Below, piece after piece: positions 63,944-64,000 of a stretch of DNA of 64,000 bases. The translations under genes were made by a program, and so were the position numbers. Location of the stretch: contig NZ_SSSN01000002.1 in assembly GCF_004801905.1 (NCBI RefSeq), positions 62,001-126,000 of the forward strand. The letters run 5' to 3'. This stretch comes from Orlajensenia flava. GTDB taxonomy: Bacteria; Actinomycetota; Actinomycetes; Actinomycetales; Microbacteriaceae. Every line of letters begins with the position of its first letter. Positions within the stretch are counted from its first letter, which is position 1. Under the pieces are notes generated by a model. It was not told where the DNA came from. It ran no database searches and worked only from the letters and a program-made list of their open reading frames with translations.

Positions 63944-64000
63944 CTATCCGGCGCGCGGCGGGGTGATGCGGATGAAGGCGATGCGGTTGCCGAACAGCGC
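63944..64000 (-). CDS. C-terminal end of a gene entering from the right
   Basis: On the minus strand the frame with stop TAG at 63944-63946 reads LFGNRIAFIRITPPRAG at its C-terminus and stays open to the window edge. Nineteen codons are visible; no family can be named. Convergent with the GNAT gene across the terminator hairpin. Confidence 0.5.
   Translation of the reverse strand, partial: ALFGNRIAFIRITPPRAG

Overview
The window is high-GC DNA, almost fully coding, from an actinobacterium, most likely a member of the Microbacteriaceae. Supporting points are the high GC with strong third-position G/C, the pervasive hexamer GGATGC/GCATCC, frequent GTG starts, lipoproteins with short lipoboxes, and actinobacterial families (two-domain DEAH helicase HrpA, DUF3516 helicase, BTAD/AfsR regulator, ThrE exporter, DUF427, DUF4349, Stealth phosphotransferase). 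I see no rRNA, tRNA, insertion sequence, prophage or CRISPR array. It reads as chromosomal housekeeping DNA with a few accessory patches. Family assignments come from recognising motifs; no database search was run.

Layout. 1-8.8 kb: the 3' end of a SNF2 helicase, then a leftward block (DUF427, AlaX-like tRNA-editing hydrolase, VOC protein, ThrE-like exporter, K+/H+ antiporter with its RCK_C subunit, acyl-CoA-dehydrogenase-like flavoprotein, DUF4349 lipoprotein, TetR). 8.8-17.6 kb: a TetR-controlled membrane export protein, two aldo/keto reductases, an MFS transporter, a two-domain sulfurtransferase, and a complete polar amino-acid ABC transporter operon. 17.6-21.5 kb: HrpA. 21.5-28.4 kb: an accessory-looking patch of small lipoproteins and tiny membrane proteins, one of them frameshifted, around an operator-controlled wHTH/ABC efflux operon. 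28.3-35.5 kb: HxlR/VOC pair divergent from an aldo/keto reductase and a YyaL-type thioredoxin-fold protein, then an FMN reductase and the DUF3516 helicase. 35.5-36.2 kb: the only sizeable gene-poor stretch, holding five 34-bp tandem repeats, a possible structured leader and a 62-codon gene. 36.2-49.7 kb: LuxR/LAL regulator, Stealth protein, phosphodiesterase, methyltransferase, LysM lipoprotein, J-domain/NERD-like protein, MocR regulator divergent from a PNPOx-like protein, M18 aminopeptidase, acylphosphatase. 49.8-53.3 kb: rhodanese and a three-gene type III polyketide synthase operon. 53.3-64 kb: sulfurtransferase, MOSC protein, L-serine dehydratase, DrrAB-like exporter closed by a 17-bp terminator stem, CtaG-like membrane protein, BTAD regulator and a double GNAT protein.

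Gene organisation. Genes are packed with ATGA/GTGA overlaps or gaps of a few bases. About twenty start codons lie only 5-10 nt downstream of a TAnnnT -10 element, usually with no Shine-Dalgarno sequence, which points to widespread leaderless transcription. Several regulator/target pairs carry visible inverted repeats: TetR at 8841-8900, the wHTH/ABC operon at 22897-22917, HxlR at 29043-29059 and MocR at 47357-47405.

The most distinctive content is the type III PKS / methyltransferase / flavin monooxygenase operon, the 34-bp tandem repeats next to a possible switch-like leader, the cluster of very small membrane proteins at 26.1-28.2 kb, the J-domain/NERD-like fusion, and two reading-frame breaks (about 22716 and 58491-58520) that could be real mutations or assembly errors. 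I did not find a clearly new defence or mobile system.
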